7,156 nucleotides of DNA from Brevundimonas sp. UBA4609 (GTDB taxonomy: Bacteria > Pseudomonadota > Alphaproteobacteria > Caulobacterales > Caulobacteraceae): positions 1-7,156 of the forward strand of contig DGIZ01000011.1 in NCBI GenBank assembly GCA_002386585.1, read 5' to 3'. Made by a program: the position numbers and the translations under genes. Under the pieces are notes generated by a model that was not told the DNA's origin, did no database searches, and worked only from the letters and a program-made list of their open reading frames with translations. Positions 6,750 through 7,156 of this stretch are shown piece by piece (the first letter of the stretch is position 1; every line of letters begins with the position of its first letter).

Positions 6750-7156
6750 ATGACCTCCGCCACCACGACTGTCGCAGCTCCCGGCGGCGCCTTCAGCCTG
6801 AAGCCCCTGCTGTTCACCGCGGGCGTCGGCAGCATGTCGATGATGGCCTTCGTCGCCGTGGTCGGGCCGATGGCGCGGCTGCTGGGCCTGCAGCCCTGGC
6901 ATGTCGGAGCGGCGGTGACGGCGGCGGGCCTGGCCTGGATGCTGATGGCCCGCTTCTGGGGCGCGCGCAGCGACGAGGTCGGGCGGCGCAAGGTGCTGTT
7001 GATCGCCCTGGCCGGGTTCGCCGTCAGCTATGCGGCGCTGGGCCTGTTCATGAGCGCGGCCCTGGCCCTGGTTCCGGCGGCCATCGTCAGCTTCCTGGGC
7101 ATGACGGCGGCGCGCACCGCCGCCGGGGCCTTCTACGCCGCCGTGCCGCCGATCTG
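6750..7156 (+). CDS. MFS transporter, 3' end outside window (possible siderophore exporter)
   Basis: My translation from ATG 6750 gives 135 residues, open to the window end; a complete MFS protein is usually about 400. After a polar N-terminus, hydrophobic segments at about 18-40, 52-70, 82-102 and 104-125 fit transmembrane helices 1-4. Between helices 2 and 3 lies GARSDEVGRRK (71-81), a good copy of the MFS motif A (GxxxDRxGRR, here with Glu for the first Arg). Proton-driven export of the siderophore, in the manner of EntS, is plausible from the locus and the shared operator, but the visible part resembles general drug/metabolite MFS proteins and does not prove a substrate. The start is supported by AGGAG six bases upstream. 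It lies 57 bp after the kinase on the same strand, so it may be transcribed both by read-through and from its own promoter. Confidence 0.9.
   Translation, partial: MTSATTTVAAPGGAFSLKPLLFTAGVGSMSMMAFVAVVGPMARLLGLQPWHVGAAVTAAGLAWMLMARFWGARSDEVGRRKVLLIALAGFAVSYAALGLFMSAALALVPAAIVSFLGMTAARTAAGAFYAAVPPI

Noticed and set aside
5292..6902. Minus-strand open frame of 536 codons opposite the kinase and the MFS start
   Set aside because: Gln/Arg/Gly-rich shadow translation that runs through the operator and hairpin region. The plus strand has all histidine-kinase boxes.

Overview
The window is GC-rich, densely coded DNA that looks like part of a catecholate (2,3-dihydroxybenzoate, DHB) siderophore locus from an alphaproteobacterium. 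Caulobacterales such as Brevundimonas or Caulobacter is my best guess, from the composition, codon use and TTGC-N9-GCAA operator style. That is an impression, not a demonstrated placement.

Left part (1-4489, minus strand): one compact operon read right to left. In transcription order it encodes an isochorismate synthase (EntC/DhbC type), a DHB-AMP ligase (EntE/DhbE type), an isochorismatase (the EntB catalytic domain alone), a separate 87-residue aryl carrier protein, and the N-terminal 234 residues of an NRPS that opens with an EntF/DhbF-like condensation domain and runs off the window at base 1. The first three junctions are 4-base ATGA stop/start overlaps; the fourth is a 9-base gap. Together these genes would turn chorismate into isochorismate, make 2,3-dihydro-2,3-DHB, activate DHB and load it on the carrier, and hand it to the NRPS. 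The dehydrogenase (EntA) is not in the window.

Middle (4490-4630): a 141-bp divergent promoter region. It holds a palindrome of the form TGTTGC-N9-GCAACA just upstream of the isochorismate synthase gene, proposed as a Fur-type iron operator.

Right part (4631-7156, plus strand): an OmpR-family response regulator and an overlapping membrane histidine kinase, followed after 57 bp by the start of an MFS transporter cut by the window end. The gap before the transporter carries a second TTGC-N9-GCAA element, beginning at the base after the kinase stop codon, and a perfect 7-bp hairpin whose 3' arm contains the transporter's Shine-Dalgarno sequence. The shared operator suggests that biosynthesis and the MFS protein (a plausible siderophore exporter) belong to one iron regulon, with the two-component system as a possible extra control layer.

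Nothing here is a wholly unknown system. The parts most worth checking are the split EntB, the paired operators, the hairpin over the exporter ribosome-binding site, and the two-component pair inside a siderophore locus. I saw no tRNA, rRNA, CRISPR or insertion sequence.
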